Shown in pieces: positions 39,595-53,984 of a DNA stretch of 64,000 nt. This DNA is from Microcebus murinus. Lineage: Eukaryota; Chordata; Mammalia; Primates; Cheirogaleidae. Made by a program: the position numbers and the translations under genes. The first letter of the stretch is position 1. Each line of letters opens with the position of its first letter. The notes beneath the pieces were generated by a model. That model was not told where the DNA came from and made no database searches. It saw nothing but the letters and a program-made list of their open reading frames with translations. Location of the stretch: NCBI RefSeq assembly GCF_040939455.1, contig NC_134108.1, forward strand, positions 89,138,001 to 89,202,000. The letters are read 5' to 3'.

Positions 39595-41049
39595 TATATG
39601 TGTATTTTATTCACATTTTAATAAAATATCTTCTTCTAAAGCCTGTTCTCCTACCCTACCAAAATGTGGCCATTTTCATTCTGTGTCCCCAAAACTACAA
39701 AAAGGAGAGAGACAAAACTGAATTCATACATTCTAAATCCATTCTATTGTTTCTCTGTAATGATCTTGACATTGATCCCTTACTCAAAATATCAGTCACT
39801 TGTTCTATACTTTCCTTGCTACTGTTTTGAGTATCAAAAAAAAAAAGGCAAAATTATTATTTCCATTTTGTAGAAATAAATAAGAACAGCCTTGGGAAAC
39901 TTAAAATAGAATTTTCATGCTGCATCTTGTTCACTTTGTTTCTTGCCTCCAGTAAAATCATTATAATACAAAAGTGATACAGTTTAAGGAATCAAGAAAG
40001 CTGAGCAGCAAATTCAAACAGCTGTGTATGTGTTTGCATTTATCCATGATTCTCCTGTTCCTTAAGCAAATTGTCATAATAGCAGCAAATGTGTCTGCCA
40101 ACACAAAAGGGTTTTATTAGGCCTCAACTGTCCTGCTCCCCTGGTCTTATGAAATAGTGGGGTTTTTTTAAATCTATTTCAGTTTTTCAATAAGAAATAA
40201 TTTCCATACGAATTAAAATTTCCCCTTATTTACCATAATGCAAATTCCATATATCAAGCGCCCATATAAAGCATCAAATGCTGAAAAGAAAAAAGAAAAA
40301 AAAATCTTCAACCATTTCAAAAGGGCACACAAAAATTAAGAACCCTGTATGGTTTAGTGCCTAAAAGTAACTTATGATTGCTTTTATTCACTTATTTATA
40401 CCCCTTTTTATTTAAACAAGTACTTTTTAAATCTTCCAAAGCACCTACACATACCCTGAACATACTGCGTATTCACCAAGTCTTAGCTAAATTGAAATTA
40501 GCAAGCAGAAAGACTATCCACAACCTATGCTTATGAAATAAACTCATTAATTTGGTCTATTTTAAATTTTGGCAAACTCTAAGGAGCTAAGAGCACCCCA
40601 TAAAAACATCAACCTTATTACCTCACTTCTCAAGAGTTCTAAAACATAATAAGTTGTCTTTGGAGCTAAGGAAGACCTCAAAGACTCTCAGACTCCTGCA
40701 AATCTCCTCTTCAAAATGAAAAAGCCATAAACTCAGCTAACTCTTTTTAAATAGATTCACCAATCAAGTTTCTGGAAGATGAAAGCATTATTAACAATTT
40801 TCCCATTTCTGTCCCTTCTAAGTAATGTGAGCTCCCTCAGAGCTATCTTCTCCACTCATCAGAATTTCATCAGAATTTCATCTTCCATACTATTAACAAT
40901 AGTCTTGGGTTACATTACCATTCATTACATTTCATAAAGTCTTTTCAAATTATGGTACAGTTATTTTGGGGTATTTGAGGAATACTGTTTGTTTTGTTGT
41001 TTTAAGCTCAAATTCAAGAAGCCAACAGCTCTAGCTTAACTACCAGTTC

Positions 41050-41530
41050 CAATTATCTATTATTGTGTAACAAACTATCCCAACACTCAGTAGCTTAAAA
41101 TAAGCATATTATTACTTATTATTAGCTCCCAATTTTCATGGCCAGGTATTCAGAAAGGGTGCTGAATTGCTGCTGGCAATTCATCTACTCCATGAGGCAT
41201 CAAAGGAGGTCACTGGGGGTACTGAGCTGGTGAACAGACTGATCTGAAGGGTCCAAGATGCCATCCCTCACATGTATGGCACGTTGATGGGGATGCCTAG
41301 AAGGCTGGGCTCAGCTGGGACCGTCAACATGGTCTCTCCAGCAAGGCAGTTGCTGGTTTATACCAAGTTTCAGAACAGACTTTTCCAGCAAGTCTGTCTC
41401 AGCAAGTCTAAAGAGAGTATTCCAGAGACAAGAAGTAGAAGCTGCCAATTTCTTCAGGTCTGTACCCAGAAACTGGTACCATGTCACTGCCACCATATTC
41501 TACTTGTCAAAACCACTCAAGCCAAAGGAT
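41050..41530 (+). mobile_element. Medium-reiterated repeat (probable old LTR)
   Basis: 'tctattattgtgtaacaaac', 'cagtagcttaaaataagcat' and 'ggctgggctcagctgggacc' recall a common mammalian LTR-like repeat. The ORFs across it are not a host gene. Confidence 0.5.
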
Positions 41531-41534
41531 AGGG

Positions 41535-41725
41535 GAAAGAGAGAATGGGGAGTTATTATTTAAAGGGTTGTAAGTTTCAGTTGGGAAAGAGGAAAAAGTT
41601 CTGGAGATAGAGAGTGGTGATGGTTGCACAACAATGTGAATGTACTTAATGCCTTAGAACTGTACAATTAAAAATAGTTAAAATGGTAAATATTATGTTA
41701 TGCATATTTAACCATAATTTTCCTT
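41535..41725 (+). mobile_element. L1M 3'-end fragment
   Basis: 'gatggttgcacaacaatgtg', 'aatgtacttaatgccttaga' and 'aactgtacaattaaaaatag' are the typical tail of an old L1. Confidence 0.75.
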
Positions 41726-42599
41726 TAAATCCACTCATATTCAAAGGGAGGTGACATAGATCCAACCTTTTGATGAGAAAGCATCAAATAATTCATGGCT
41801 ATCTTTAATCCACTATACCAGCTAAGGTGATCTAGAAAGCAAAATATTCATTAGCTATAAGCATATATTATATACTCTCTCCTAAATATCTTTATTATCT
41901 ACATAATACTTGGCTACTAGGTTACAAATTAATTTTCACTATACCACCAATACAGAATATGAAATAATCAGATATTCATTCTTTAGGAAGAGAAATTATT
42001 TTTCATTCTTAACACTTCAAAAATAATATGCAATTTTAGCTACATTTATTTCAATCACATTGAGAAATTGTTAAGCCCACATGAAAGCTTCGAGATAAAA
42101 ATGAAAAACCTACTTTGCAAATTCCAGACAATCTAGCCTGCAGCTGTGCTAGGTGTTAAACAGAAACATCTCTCTTGTTCTGAAACCCACACAAACTAGC
42201 AACCTTCTAGAAGGCTTTTGAAATTCAGAGATATAACACATACCAAATCTGAGAAATCTGATCAATCTGCAGATTTTTCTATTCTTTACCCTTCTCCAAT
42301 ATCTACTGAATCAAGACATTTATTTTCCCAAAGACCACCTAGTTGGTTTTAGTACAAGATCAATCTGACTTCCATAAATATAAATTAGCAAAAAGTGATT
42401 CAAATCTTGAGTCTGTAGACCCAGTTTACTAATCACATTTTATTGCCTGATCCAGCCATTTTATACAACTGTTAGCACAAACTGAAACACATAGAACAAT
42501 CTACTGAGTATTTAAACTCTACAGTAAACATCCAAAAGGTCAAAAAGTTTCTAGAGAGCTAAGGTAATGTATCTTCTGGAGAACATCCTCAGGTGGCTA

Positions 42600-42930
42600 C
42601 TTCATTTATTTAATCCTCCTTCATTCACGCAACATATACATTAAGCACCTCCTACGAGTTAGACTTTGCGTTAGATAGAGAATAAGACACTCGGGGTCCG
42701 TTGCTTTCAGGAGACTTAGAGCCCACTGCAAGATAGGCTGGTGATGACACTCAAGTATAAGTGGTCTGACAAAAGAAGTACAGAGTGCTTAAGAACACAG
42801 AGGATGGGTTTCTAAGCCAAACTTGGGGAAGTATCCCAGAAAGAAAATCTAAGCTGAGACATGATGAATGAGTCACAATTAGGTAAAATGGAGGGAAGAA
42901 TCTTCAAGGTCAAGGGAGCAAAACATGTTT
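42600..42930 (+). repeat. Ancient mammalian interspersed repeat (unclassified)
   Basis: 'attaagcacctcctacgagt', 'caggagacttagagcccact' and 'aagctgagacatgatgaatg' follow the same pattern as 28365-28740. Confidence 0.5.
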
Positions 42931-43714
42931 TCAAAACTAAAAGATATTCATATGTTTGGTCCATAGAGTTTACAGAAACAGTAGTAAGAGATGAGGCTAG
43001 AGAGCTAAACAGGAATCAGAGCTTGAGGTAACTCGTTAAGAATTTTGAACATTAATGTTATATTGATAGGAAATTACTGAAAGGTTGGAGAGAGGCTGCA
43101 ATATTGATGTCTATAGTCATATCTGCACTCTTGCTTCAGGGTAAAGAATGGATTAAGTAACCGTGGTAGCCCAAGCTAGAATAGTAACAGCAAAACAAAA
43201 AGGAGATGGATAGATTGTAGAGACATTTAGGCATAGAAATGACAACTTCACTGTTAATCTTAGCCAGGATAAGAATCCACAGCATTCTATCACCCTTTAT
43301 CCTATTACATAGTAACCTGTTTTAATCTTTTAAGAGCTAGAAAATAACTAAATTTAAAATAGCCTTCCCTTTTATCCTTAGAATTGAAATGTAAAAAGTA
43401 CTCACGATCAAGCTCTTCCAATCATCCTGTTGTCAGTTTGCCAACCATTTATAATATCCCTAACCCCTTCACACTACATGAAATGAAGCAGTACTTGGAC
43501 TCAAATCTGTGCCTATTCATTTCAGTAAGACTCTAGTATTTCAAATTCTATTAGCTTATACAACTGAAGTTCTCATAATTTCTTATTATACATATATTGG
43601 TAGCACATTTAAATGACTCAAGGGGGTATTGGGGGATGGAATCCAATGTTCTCCATATACACCAACATTTGCAAATTTCAAGCAAAAGCTGGAATGGTAA
43701 CAAACAATATTTAA

Positions 43715-43945
43715 CATTTATTGTATGCTTACTATGTGCCAGGCACTATTCTAAGTATTTTACAAAATGTACTAACTTACCAAAGTCTCCCAACCTTATA
43801 AGGTAGTACTATCACATTCTCTATTTTGTAGATAAGGAAACAAAATCAGAGAGGAAAAACAGCTAGTAAGTGGTAGAACCAGTATTCAACCTCAGAAATT
43901 ATAGCACCAGAGCCTGTGCTTTTCACCCCCAAGCTACATGACCTC
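43715..43945 (-). repeat. MIR SINE
   Basis: 'actatgtgccaggcactatt', 'ttgtagataaggaaacaaaa', 'acagctagtaagtggtagaa' and 'agcctgtgcttttcac' form a well preserved reversed MIR. Confidence 0.85.
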
Positions 43946-44600
43946 TCTGGAGTATCTCCACTTAGACAGCATGCTACTTCATCCTACTACCTTTGTCACT
44001 TGGTGCAGGTCAAGGCAGGATAAATATGTCTATACCTCAGATCCCCTATCCTAACACCCTAGGTCTTGAATGCAAAACCCTAAACATTTTGATACTGGGC
44101 CATTTGTATCTGACTTACATTAGAAGTAATGCAATTTCTGCCTTGATTTCCCTAGTCTTAACCCTGAATCAACCACAGACACTTGACCAGTCTATAAATA
44201 GTTTTCTGTCTTTGCTCTGAGAAAAAGACAAGCCAGGAAGAATACAAAGGCTGGGTGCATGGATCCAAATTCTTGCTCAGTTTATTGAACTAAGATGCTA
44301 CCCCCCCCTCTTCCTGGCATTAACACTGACCGACACCTGTTGTCTATTTCCTGCCACATCTCTTAGATTTGTAAGAGGAAGGTTTGGTCTCCTATAAGGG
44401 GAGCCTGGCATACCAGTCTGTGATACATTCTGCCCATTTCTATGCATGGTTTGAGTGCACATACACAAGACTGTCTCTGCTCCCTTGTGCCATCTCACTC
44501 AGCAGGAAGAAAAAGGAGCCAGGAAAAAAGTCAGAGATCCAAAGGACCAACAAAGATATGACTAGAGAATCTAATGAGCTCAGTAAAAGCCAAACAAAGA

Positions 44601-44934
44601 GGCCGGGCGCGGTGGCTCACGCCTGTAATCCTAGCTCTCTGGGAGGCCGAGGCGGGCGGATTGCTCGAGGTCAGGAGTTCGAAACCAGCCTGAGCAAGAG
44701 CGAGACCCCCGTCTCTACTATAAATAGAAAGAAATTAATTGGCCAACTAATATATACAAAAAATTAGCCGGGCATGGTGGCACATGCCTGTAGTCCCAGC
44801 TACTTGGGAGGCTGAGGCAGGAGGATCCCTTGAGCCCAGGAGTTTGAGGTTGCTGTGAGCTAGGCTGACGCCACGGCACTCACTCTAGCCTGGGCAACAA
44901 AGCGAGACTCTGTCTCAAAAAAAAAAAAAAAAAA
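44601..44934 (+). mobile_element. Alu, strepsirrhine type, very young looking
   Basis: 'ggccgggcgcggtggctcac' start, intact CpG sites, 'actataaatagaaagaaatt' linker and a long pure A tail. Perfect 15-bp target duplication 'aaaagccaaacaaag' at 44585-44599 and 44935-44949. Confidence 0.98.
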
Positions 44935-45531
44935 AAAAGCCAAACAAAGTTCAACTCTTAAACTCTGAGACTACTGAAATTCATAATGACATTGTGTACA
45001 CCAAGTCGTTGGTGCACTGCATTTATAAATTACCTTGCCCCGAAAATATATAGATAACTAGTGGTATTTGTTATTCCTTAAGTTTATGTCTTAATTAGTT
45101 TGACAAGTTGATTTTAAATAATGAAAGCCATCTTGGAAAGGTCCATTTAGAATTGTACAGATAATCAGCATCTGCCTCTAATCAAACTGAGATGATTAGC
45201 AAATTAAATCCTTTAATTAGCATTTTGCATAATTTAGGCAAATTATGCATCTTAGGTTTAAGAAGGTGAAACGGGGTGAATTTATCAGAATTTCTTTAAA
45301 CCTTTACTAATTACCTAATTTTACCACATATACAGTAAAAATAAAGAAATATAAATTAAGTTCAACTTTGTTTGCTGAAACCTAGCACTTCCCTACATTT
45401 AGGCTAATTCTGTCATTTGAGGCAAGTTAACACAATACTCAGAAGAAAAATATTTCATTTCAGTTTTTTCCTTCAACTCCCAAGAGGTCAACTTTACCCA
45501 AACTAGATTACAATAGCACTTTTTAAAGAAC

Positions 45532-45567
45532 AGGAAGAAAGAAGGAAAAAAGGAAGGAAAGAAGGAG
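45532..45567. repeat. (GGAA)n-like purine run
   Basis: Imperfect gaaa/ggaa units. Confidence 0.85.
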
Positions 45568-47449
45568 CTTCTTTCCACTTCCACCATTCAGTACTGCTGA
45601 AGCCAACGTTAGTTTCCCTAGGCATTCAATCATATAGTTTTAAATAAAAGAAAGGTAAGTCACTATCGGTTTTCTTTGTGGGAAAAAAGAAAGAGAAAGC
45701 AGAGGACAATAAAATAGCAAAGCTACCATTACAACACACCAAGCTAATTGATTATTTTTTCTACAGGAATCACATTCTCTTTCACGCAGAATGATTTTGA
45801 CTTTTTAAAAAAGTATTTCTTCTCTCAACCTACCCAAAACATCCCTATTAGCTAACAAAAGAAAAGTAAGCAACTCTGGGATTTGAGAAACAAAAGTCAG
45901 GTAATAAATACCAGGAACTTAAAGGATGATAGAGGAAGAATATGCCTTTTCTAACATATATTAGACCCCAGTTTCTGATGAAAACGTGGTCATGGAGACA
46001 GAACCTCTGCTCTAGAATCCAACGTCTTACAAAACAAAGAGGCAGCAAAATTCAAAAGTAGACTTTTCTCATGACTACAGATAGCAACCTACTAAAAACT
46101 TCAAATAAATCATGTCTTTATCCTGCTATAAATACTACCGAAACCGTGAATCTTCTTTTATTTGTGTGTGTGTGCCCATGCACCTGTGTCTCAAAGGGAG
46201 TGGTAAATAAAAAGAAGAGAAAAATAATCATGCCAAGGTTATTTTTAAAAGGGATAAGAGAATGAATTCTAATCCATTTTAAATGGTATACAAAAAAAAA
46301 AAAAAATGAAAACCAGGATAGAATAAACAAGCTATCCTTTCTAAATCCAAATTCCAATCTATTTATATGCAGAGCCTATTACATCCCTGAACAACCTCTA
46401 TCTAGAAAGCCAAAACAATAGCTGTGATGTACACTAATCAACCAAACAGTTCCAAAATTGTTCCTTTAAGGACTTACTCAAGTGGCAATATTTTTAATAT
46501 AATTTGCAGTGCTTTGTATCTACAGGCACTCAGAAAATATTAGTAAGGTTCATTGACCAGAAAAATCCAAAGGCTGCTTTTTTTTTTTTAGGCATTTCAT
46601 CGTGAATCTCAATTAGACAAGGAATTGACAGTTGGAATAACTCCTTCTTTGAAGTGATATGACACATATTCGACTGAAAATGCTAATTTCTCTCAACTCT
46701 GAAAATATCAACAGGACAACTAAAACACCAATGTACAAAGTGAAAACTCTAGGTAAATATGTGTTTAACATTTAGTTTTATTCACTGTTTAACAAACCCC
46801 TCTAACCACTTACTGCTAAAGCAGAAGGAAGAAACATACAAACACCTGCAAAGCATGAACTTCAATTCATGACATTTTTTTCCCTTCTACACTGAATAGA
46901 CTGGTAGAAGTTATAGTACAGTGCTTTGGCTCCCCCAAATGACACTTCTACAGCATAATAATCCTGTCACAGAGAAAAGAAACAGATGCCAAATACAACT
47001 GGGATCCTCGTAACCCATCTTCATTGGAAAAAATCTGTGAAGTACTCGATTCAGTATTAGTATCATCACCCCACATTTATCATACTCTCAATCTAAACAA
47101 AGAAAAACATTATATATTCAACCAAGAGTTTATATCTAAGTCCCAAAAGGTGAAGGAATTCTATACATAAGAAACAGAGGAGAAAAGTGAAGGTGAAACC
47201 AATGTACTAAAGTCTGCATCAATAGAGGACGTCCAGAAAAAAGTGAGGGCTTTATATAAAAACACCTAAGTGAATATTTATCATAAAAATTAGCTCCAAG
47301 ATTACAACTGACCAGATCTTCAAAAGCCAGAAAGTTCTAATTTAAGAAATATCACTGCTAATTAGACTACTTGTTTAATTTTAAACACAACTTCCAGAGT
47401 TAGAAGCATTAGAATCAGTTCATTTTTTAGATGCATAACCAAAGTGCTT

Positions 47450-47645
47450 AATAAATAATAACTAACCTTTAGTGAGTTTTTACTACATGCCTGCCAAGCA
47501 CTAAGCAACTTACAGAGATGATTTCATTCAATTTCACAACAATCCTAGGAGGGAGATACTATGATTTTCCCCATTTTATAGTAGAAGAAAACAAGGCATT
47601 AAAAGATTAGGTAACTTGCCCACAGTCATCAGAATCCACTGTGAG
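47450..47645 (-). repeat. MIR SINE
   Basis: 'ctacatgcctgccaagcact', 'acaacaatcctaggagggag', 'ccccattttatagtagaaga' and 'aggtaacttgcccacagtca' are reversed MIR. Confidence 0.8.
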
Positions 47646-48157
47646 ATTGATTTTCCCACATCTTCTCATTCATTCTCTTTCTCTTAGCAAGCTTCTTTTC
47701 CACAGTTTCAAATACCATTTTTGTGGTATTTTGATTATATATTTTCAACCTGAACGCAGCCTAACATTTTTAATTGTCCATTGCCTATCTCCATTGGCCC
47801 ACTAGCACTCGCAAGCAGTATTTTTGCCACTAAATGTACTATCCTAGCCCAAAAACATACTCCTATTTTTATAATCATTATCATTACTAACATTACACTA
47901 CTCTTATCCTTTATATTAGATAGCTTGGAGATGTCCTTACTTCACATTCCATTTAGTCATCAAATCTTCAAACTATTTCCATAATGTCTCCCATATCTGC
48001 CCATTTCTTTCCATTCTCACAGCCACTGCTATATAGTTCAGACCTTCATTCAGTACTTCACTTGGTCATTCACTCAACAAATAATTCTCCTCATCATTAA
48101 CACAGACACTGGCCAGTGTCCTTCTAAGAGGATTCTGTCATAAGTCTCAATATTCAA

Positions 48158-48386
48158 CAGGTTAAGCATCCCAAATCTGATTACTCCTGAATCCAAAATG
48201 CTCCAAAATCCAAAGCTTTTTGAACACCAATGTGATACTCAAAGGAAATGCTCATTGGAGCAATTCAGATTCTGGATTTTCAGATGCTCAACAAATATAT
48301 AATACAAATATTCCAAAATCTGAAAAAAATCTGAAATCTGAAATATTTCTGGTCCCAAGTATTTCGGATAAGGGATATTTAACCTG
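48158..48386. mobile_element. Tigger-family non-autonomous DNA transposon (MITE)
   Basis: Ends 'caggttaagcatccc' and the complement of 'gggatatttaacctg' are inverted repeats. The right end abuts a TA, the Tc1/mariner target. The body has 'aatccaaaatgctccaaaat' and 'ctcaaaggaaatgctcattg'. 229 bp, no transposase. Confidence 0.85.
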
Positions 48387-49147
48387 TACTACTTGGCAAC
48401 CTAAAGTCTCAATTTATGTCTCAACTCTCCACCTCGTTATTCGCTGAGCTGTTGCAGTTATCTTCATCATGCTAGATTATAACATGTCACCCTACTCCTC
48501 AAAATCCTTCAACAATTCCCTCCTGCCTTTCTCCTACCTTGTTAGTTTCATCTTCCACTCTTTCCCATAATTTAATGACAAACTTTCTTGTCATAAAAAT
48601 GGAAAATCAGAACCAAGATTAATGTGGAAAATACATGAATGTATTTCCTTGAAAGAAAAAAGGAGATAGTATCATTAAAACAATGTTTAAAAAAAAAAAA
48701 AATGAGAGAGTGTGTTTGATATCTAGGAGACCTCCCAGAGAGGTAGAGGTTACACTATGGTTAGGAAAAATGAGATAATGGAACTATGTCTGTGTTCAAG
48801 CTGGAAAGGGAAGAAAGAAGCACACTGCACTAAGGAAGAGAAGGCTGCTGTTGCTGGAAAAAAGCTGGCCCCCAGAACAGCTCCAGCAGTCACTTGCCTT
48901 CTCAAAGGAGAAACAGAAAGACATCACTCTAACTCACCCGTCTCATCCCAAACCATCCCTACACCTCCCTCAGGTTTGTTGATCTTCAGGGCCTAAAGAC
49001 TGACAAGTTAAATTTCAGAGGGCCCCTAATCCAAAGGTAAAGTTCTCTTAATGGTTTATTCTCTCTATGGCTAGAAATTCCTCTATGGCTTTGTTTACAC
49101 TATCACCATCATCATTAAAATGTAAATAAATAAATAAAACTAATTTG

Positions 49148-49425
49148 AGGCCAGGCTTGGTGGCTCACACCTGTAATTCCAGCACTTGGGAGGCTAAAAC
49201 AGGAGGACAGCTTCAGGCCAGGAGTTCAAGCCTGGGCAGTATAGCGATGCCCCATCTCTACAAAAAATTTTTAAAATAGCTGGGTGTGGTGGCATGCACC
49301 TGTAGTCCCAGCTACTCAGGAGGCTGAGGTGTGAGGATCCCCTGAGCCCAGGGATTTGAGACTACAGTGAGCCATGATCATGCCACTGCACACCAGCATA
49401 GGCAACCAAGACCCTCCTTAAAAAA
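49148..49425 (+). mobile_element. Alu, older (AluJ-like)
   Basis: 'ggccaggcttggtggctcac' to 'gcaaccaagaccctccttaa'. It has no strepsirrhine linker. Flanks 'aaaactaatttga' and 'aaaattaattttga' are an imperfect target duplication. Confidence 0.9.
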
Positions 49426-51624
49426 CAAAAAAAAGAAAATTAATTTTGAAAAATTAGAATTCTTTTTATAATTAACATTCCTCAAGACTGGCTATTTCAA
49501 ATCATAATCATAAATCAATGATTTCTAGGATCTATACAAAAGCGATCCAAAGACCAGAAATCTCACCATAAGAATAGGACAAGCCCAGGAAAAAGGCACC
49601 TTCACTATCTGCTCTATGAAGACATCTCCAAGGGGAAAAGAAAGAACTGAGTATCCCACCAAAAAATGTGTGAGCAGCCAGTCTTAATCCTTCTGATCTG
49701 AGAAGTTAGCTTGCCCTAGTCCACTGGGATTCTGGGAAGCTCTGCATTCACAAAAGATGAAGAGTTTTGAACTCTGTTTATGAAAGAGACTACAAAGAAG
49801 TATTATTGTTATGCTGCTTCTGGCTTTTTTCTTCCTTCATCTGCTATACTCATAAGTTCTTATGGGTACTGGAAGTATGTGATACTGAGGGTTTAATTTA
49901 AGAAGATTATTTTTTTTTACAAAAAATAGAAAAACATCCAGATATAACTTTAGTTATGAAAACAATGTGTCTGGGATGACAGCTACTTTAGTATTAGCGA
50001 GGTAAACAATATTTTTTTTTTAAAAGAGAGAAAAATGTTTAAAAAGAAAAGATGTAAAACTGTAAGCCGAAACTACCTTAAATCTTCCACAAAGAAAAAA
50101 TAAGAAATCTGCTACAGTCAGTGCTAACAACACTACAGGCAAGAACTTAACTGAACCATACTTGGGGACCTGCAAAGCTAAGGACCACACCTTGGATGGG
50201 ACTAGTGGTTCACAACCCTATCAGACCCATTGCTACCTTCCTTTAAATATTTGAATATTTAAAATATGTTATAATACCTACAGTACTATCCTGAAATAAA
50301 ATTTAGAGATAATCTACTTACACGCAGTTTTTTAGATTAGAATTACGTGACTAAAACATAAAAGAAAATAAAAGCAAAGTAATTTAAAACAAAATAATAT
50401 TGGCATACATAATTGATCAGACACAGTGCACTGGAAGCCATGATCAAGTAGTTAGATATTGTACGCATTACTAGAAACACTGTGAATATACCACCCTCCA
50501 ATGCATGCCGGCATAGTGGGTGCGTTGGTGCCTCAAATAGCATATCAGTGATGTGCTTTTTCAAAAAAGTGAACAACTCACAGAAACATAACAAAGTATT
50601 ATCTTCCATTAATTTACAGGATAGCTATAGTCCAGGAACAATTAGGGTATACAAAATACATGGCCGAAAAAAAAAAAATCTGTGTTGATCTACAAAACAG
50701 TGTTTGGTTCTAGATTCTGATCATTAGAAACAGTTTAGTTTTTTGGTTTGGGGGTTTTTTATTCACATAAATATAAATAGTCAAGAAGGATGTGGGAAAA
50801 TTCATTGTTGTACAGAACTATCCATTGCATTATGGATGTTCCAACATCCTTATCTCCTGTCTACTAAATGCCTGTGGTACCTGTCAGTCATCGTTACAAT
50901 CACCAAAAATAACCACAACGATATCTAGAATATCTAGTAAGGAAGATGACAGCCCTATAGTCCAGAACCCCTGGACTGAATCAACATGTCATTCTCCCGA
51001 AAGCCCCAGTCTGAAATAATCAGTGGGCCTCCCTCTATGACATCTCTCTTTCTTGTGAGCCAACAAGAAAATCTACTCAAATTCATGACTTTTCTTTTCC
51101 TGATCTATGAAATTTTTCCCATCTCATGCACAAAATCTATTAATACTTATCTTTGAATATTAGATGAGTCAATTGTTGAACATGAACATACATTGTAATC
51201 CAAAATATGTTTTTAAAAACAAATAAAAGGTAGCAAAGAAAAATATAAAGGGTAAAGAAAAACCAGTGGCTAGATAATGAACCCCTCACACAACCAAGTT
51301 GTGTGAATACAATGTTTTCTCTAGAGATAGCACATATATGAGGAAAACTTATGGTATATTTAATATATTTGGTTTCCATTTCTGCTAAGAACTGTCAGCT
51401 AAAATAAAACATCTTAGTAAAATTATAGTTAATGCTTTAAATTCCTACACTAATGTAAATCTCTAATCTCACACCTGTGTTTGTAGACCACTTTTGATGG
51501 TCTCTGTCACCTTAAATGTTAGCCTCTACTCCATTTCAGTGCTAGCTCAGCACTAGCTGTGAAGAAACCTGCTCATATATTTAGTAACATACTTTGTGAT
51601 TTATACATTTCAAAATATCTAGAA

Positions 51625-51770
51625 GTCTGACTTTTGGGGAAGTTATTTAAGCTGAGCTTTAGTTTCCGGGTGGAGCTGTTACGAGGATTAAATTATAGAA
51701 ACCATGTAGAACATTTAGCAAAGTGCCTGGCACTCAGCAAACACATAACAAATGTTAGCTATTAGTGATT
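51625..51770 (+). repeat. MIR fragment
   Basis: 'gctgttacgaggattaaatt', 'aaagtgcctggcactcagca' and 'aaatgttagctattag' are the MIR 3' half. Confidence 0.75.
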
Positions 51771-52697
51771 AATTTTTCTCCTGTCTTCTTATTTCACTGG
51801 GTAGATCCAAACCTTAATAAATCCACTGCTCATTCAGATGTCACTCAATATTGCTTCTTTAGGAAACAAGGATCCCCCATGCAAGTTTGGCAATAGTCCT
51901 CTGGGTTTTCTAATATTCATATAGAAGCCTTACTTCTTGGATCAACTAAAGAAAACTGGAATATATTTGACTATTAAGCTCCAATATAGATAACAGGAAG
52001 ATTCTCTTGCCCAAAAGCTTCATGAGACACCAGAATAGGGAGGAAGAGCACACTCTGACAAGAGATAAACAGGAAAAAAAGCCAGACAGGAGTTAGGTAT
52101 CAGTAGCTGAAGTATGGCACAAGGTATCTGAAAGCCAGAGAGATTAGCAACCAGAAGCAGGTAGAGAATAAATAGAGACAAGTCCCAAGTAGGGATATTA
52201 ATGGCTCTGTCCTTTGTATGTCTTCAGAGGGGTGGGAGTAGCAGAATGGATAAGTTCATTAAGAGCCTGGGTTAAATGGATAGCTGTTGTTATTAAAACT
52301 ACTTCCTCCTGCCCTTGTAACTCAGGTTTAGCCACTCAATGACTGAGAACACAAAATGACTGTTTTTTTACAAATCCCTAAGACCTCAGTATCCCTGGTT
52401 CTTACTCTGGTCCAAAAGACCTAGGAAAATGCAATCTGACCTAGACCATGAAATCTGAACTAGACCATGAAATAGGACTTCAACCAAAAAGGATTAAATT
52501 TTCAGAGAACTTGGAGGGAAAAGGGAAAAGTTAAGAAGATTATAGAATGGAAAAATAATGTATGCATTATTCAGAACACCTTCAGAAAACATGAGTAACA
52601 CTTCATAATGTAAATGTTTAATTACAGAGAATATTTAACACTAGAAATGATATTTAGTAAAATTAATTTCCTTCTTTTAAGATCTAAATATATATGG

Positions 52698-53017
52698 GGA
52701 GGTGCGCACAGAGTCTCATTCTCTTGCCTGGGCTAGAGTGCTGTGGGGTCAGCCTAGCTCACAGCAACCTCAAACTCCTGGGCTCAAGCAATTCTCCTGC
52801 CTCAGTCTCCCAGGTAGCTGGGACCACAGGCAGCGCCACCATGCCTGGCTAATTTTTTCTATTTTTAGTTGTTTGGCTAATTTCTTTCTATTTTTAGTAG
52901 ATACGGGGGTCTCACTTTTGCTCAGGTTGGTCTCAAACTCCTGAGCTCAAGCAATCCTCCTGCCTCAGCCTCCCAGAGTACTAGGATTACAGGTGTGAGC
53001 CACAGCACCCAGCCTAG
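52698..53017 (-). mobile_element. Alu, strepsirrhine-like, intermediate age
   Basis: A reversed Alu that lacks the long T run (tail decayed). The linker has 'tttggctaatttctttctat'. Target duplication 'gatctaa(a/c)tatatatg' at about 52681-52696 and 53018-53033. Confidence 0.9.
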
Positions 53018-53984
53018 GATCTAACTATATATGTGTATGTATACATATATAAAAGATTATAAGACAAGACATACCTCCGTATATGGGAAATTCAGCTACT
53101 TTAAAGTCATACTTTTTTTAAGGGCAAAGTCAGAGGCCTGAAGAGTTATCAACAATGAGAATATATGATATTCTATATCCAAAAGCTATATGAAAACTTT
53201 AAAAAAGAGAAATGACTTTCGTAAATTATTTTGAAAATTTTTGTATACGTTAATTTTAGCCTTCAAGGGTAATTCAGCTTGAAGTTTCACATTTAGCCAT
53301 AGCATCTCTTGGCTTAAACTATCTTATCATGAGCAGAATCTAATTTTGTAGCTTGATTAGAAAAACCCAGATTCTGTGAACTCTAAAATATTGCTACTAA
53401 AGACCATCTGCTATGGTGTATTTTTATAACTACTCCCATAAATAGTTAGGCCTCAACTAACTAGAAAATTCAATGAACTTTTCCCCTATTCTCCAAATAT
53501 AAAATGTATCAATATTTTATACTGTAGCTGCCCAATAAATATACATAAAATAATAGTTTCCATAATTATTTGATGTCAAAAACCATTGTGAGAATATTAT
53601 ATTTATAGAGTTTACTTATAAAAAGGAAGTTCTGTGTTAATGCCCTCATATAAATCATTTGTAAAGAAGTCAAAGGTATCCAATCCTAACAAACACACAA
53701 AGAGCTGTCTAAATCATAAAATTTCCTATTTATAGACATAACAAATTGAAGTTTGCTAACCAGCATAATCCCTCAAATCCAGTTCTGTATAAAAAGCTCA
53801 TTTCATACACAACATATACCTACCACCTACTATTTAACCCTGAGAAAAGATAAGTACTCCATCTTACTATACTCATCTTAAAGATGTCTAGTGTTCATGA
53901 AACAGAATAGAGACAAATCTTTTGAACCCTACTACTATTTTCTCTAGAAATTAATTCAAACATTCACTCAACGCACAGACAGCA

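Noticed and set aside
48757..48996. 79-codon Lys/Glu-rich ORF, considered as a processed pseudogene
   Set aside because: I could not match it to any ribosomal or other protein, and there is no poly-A tail or target duplication.
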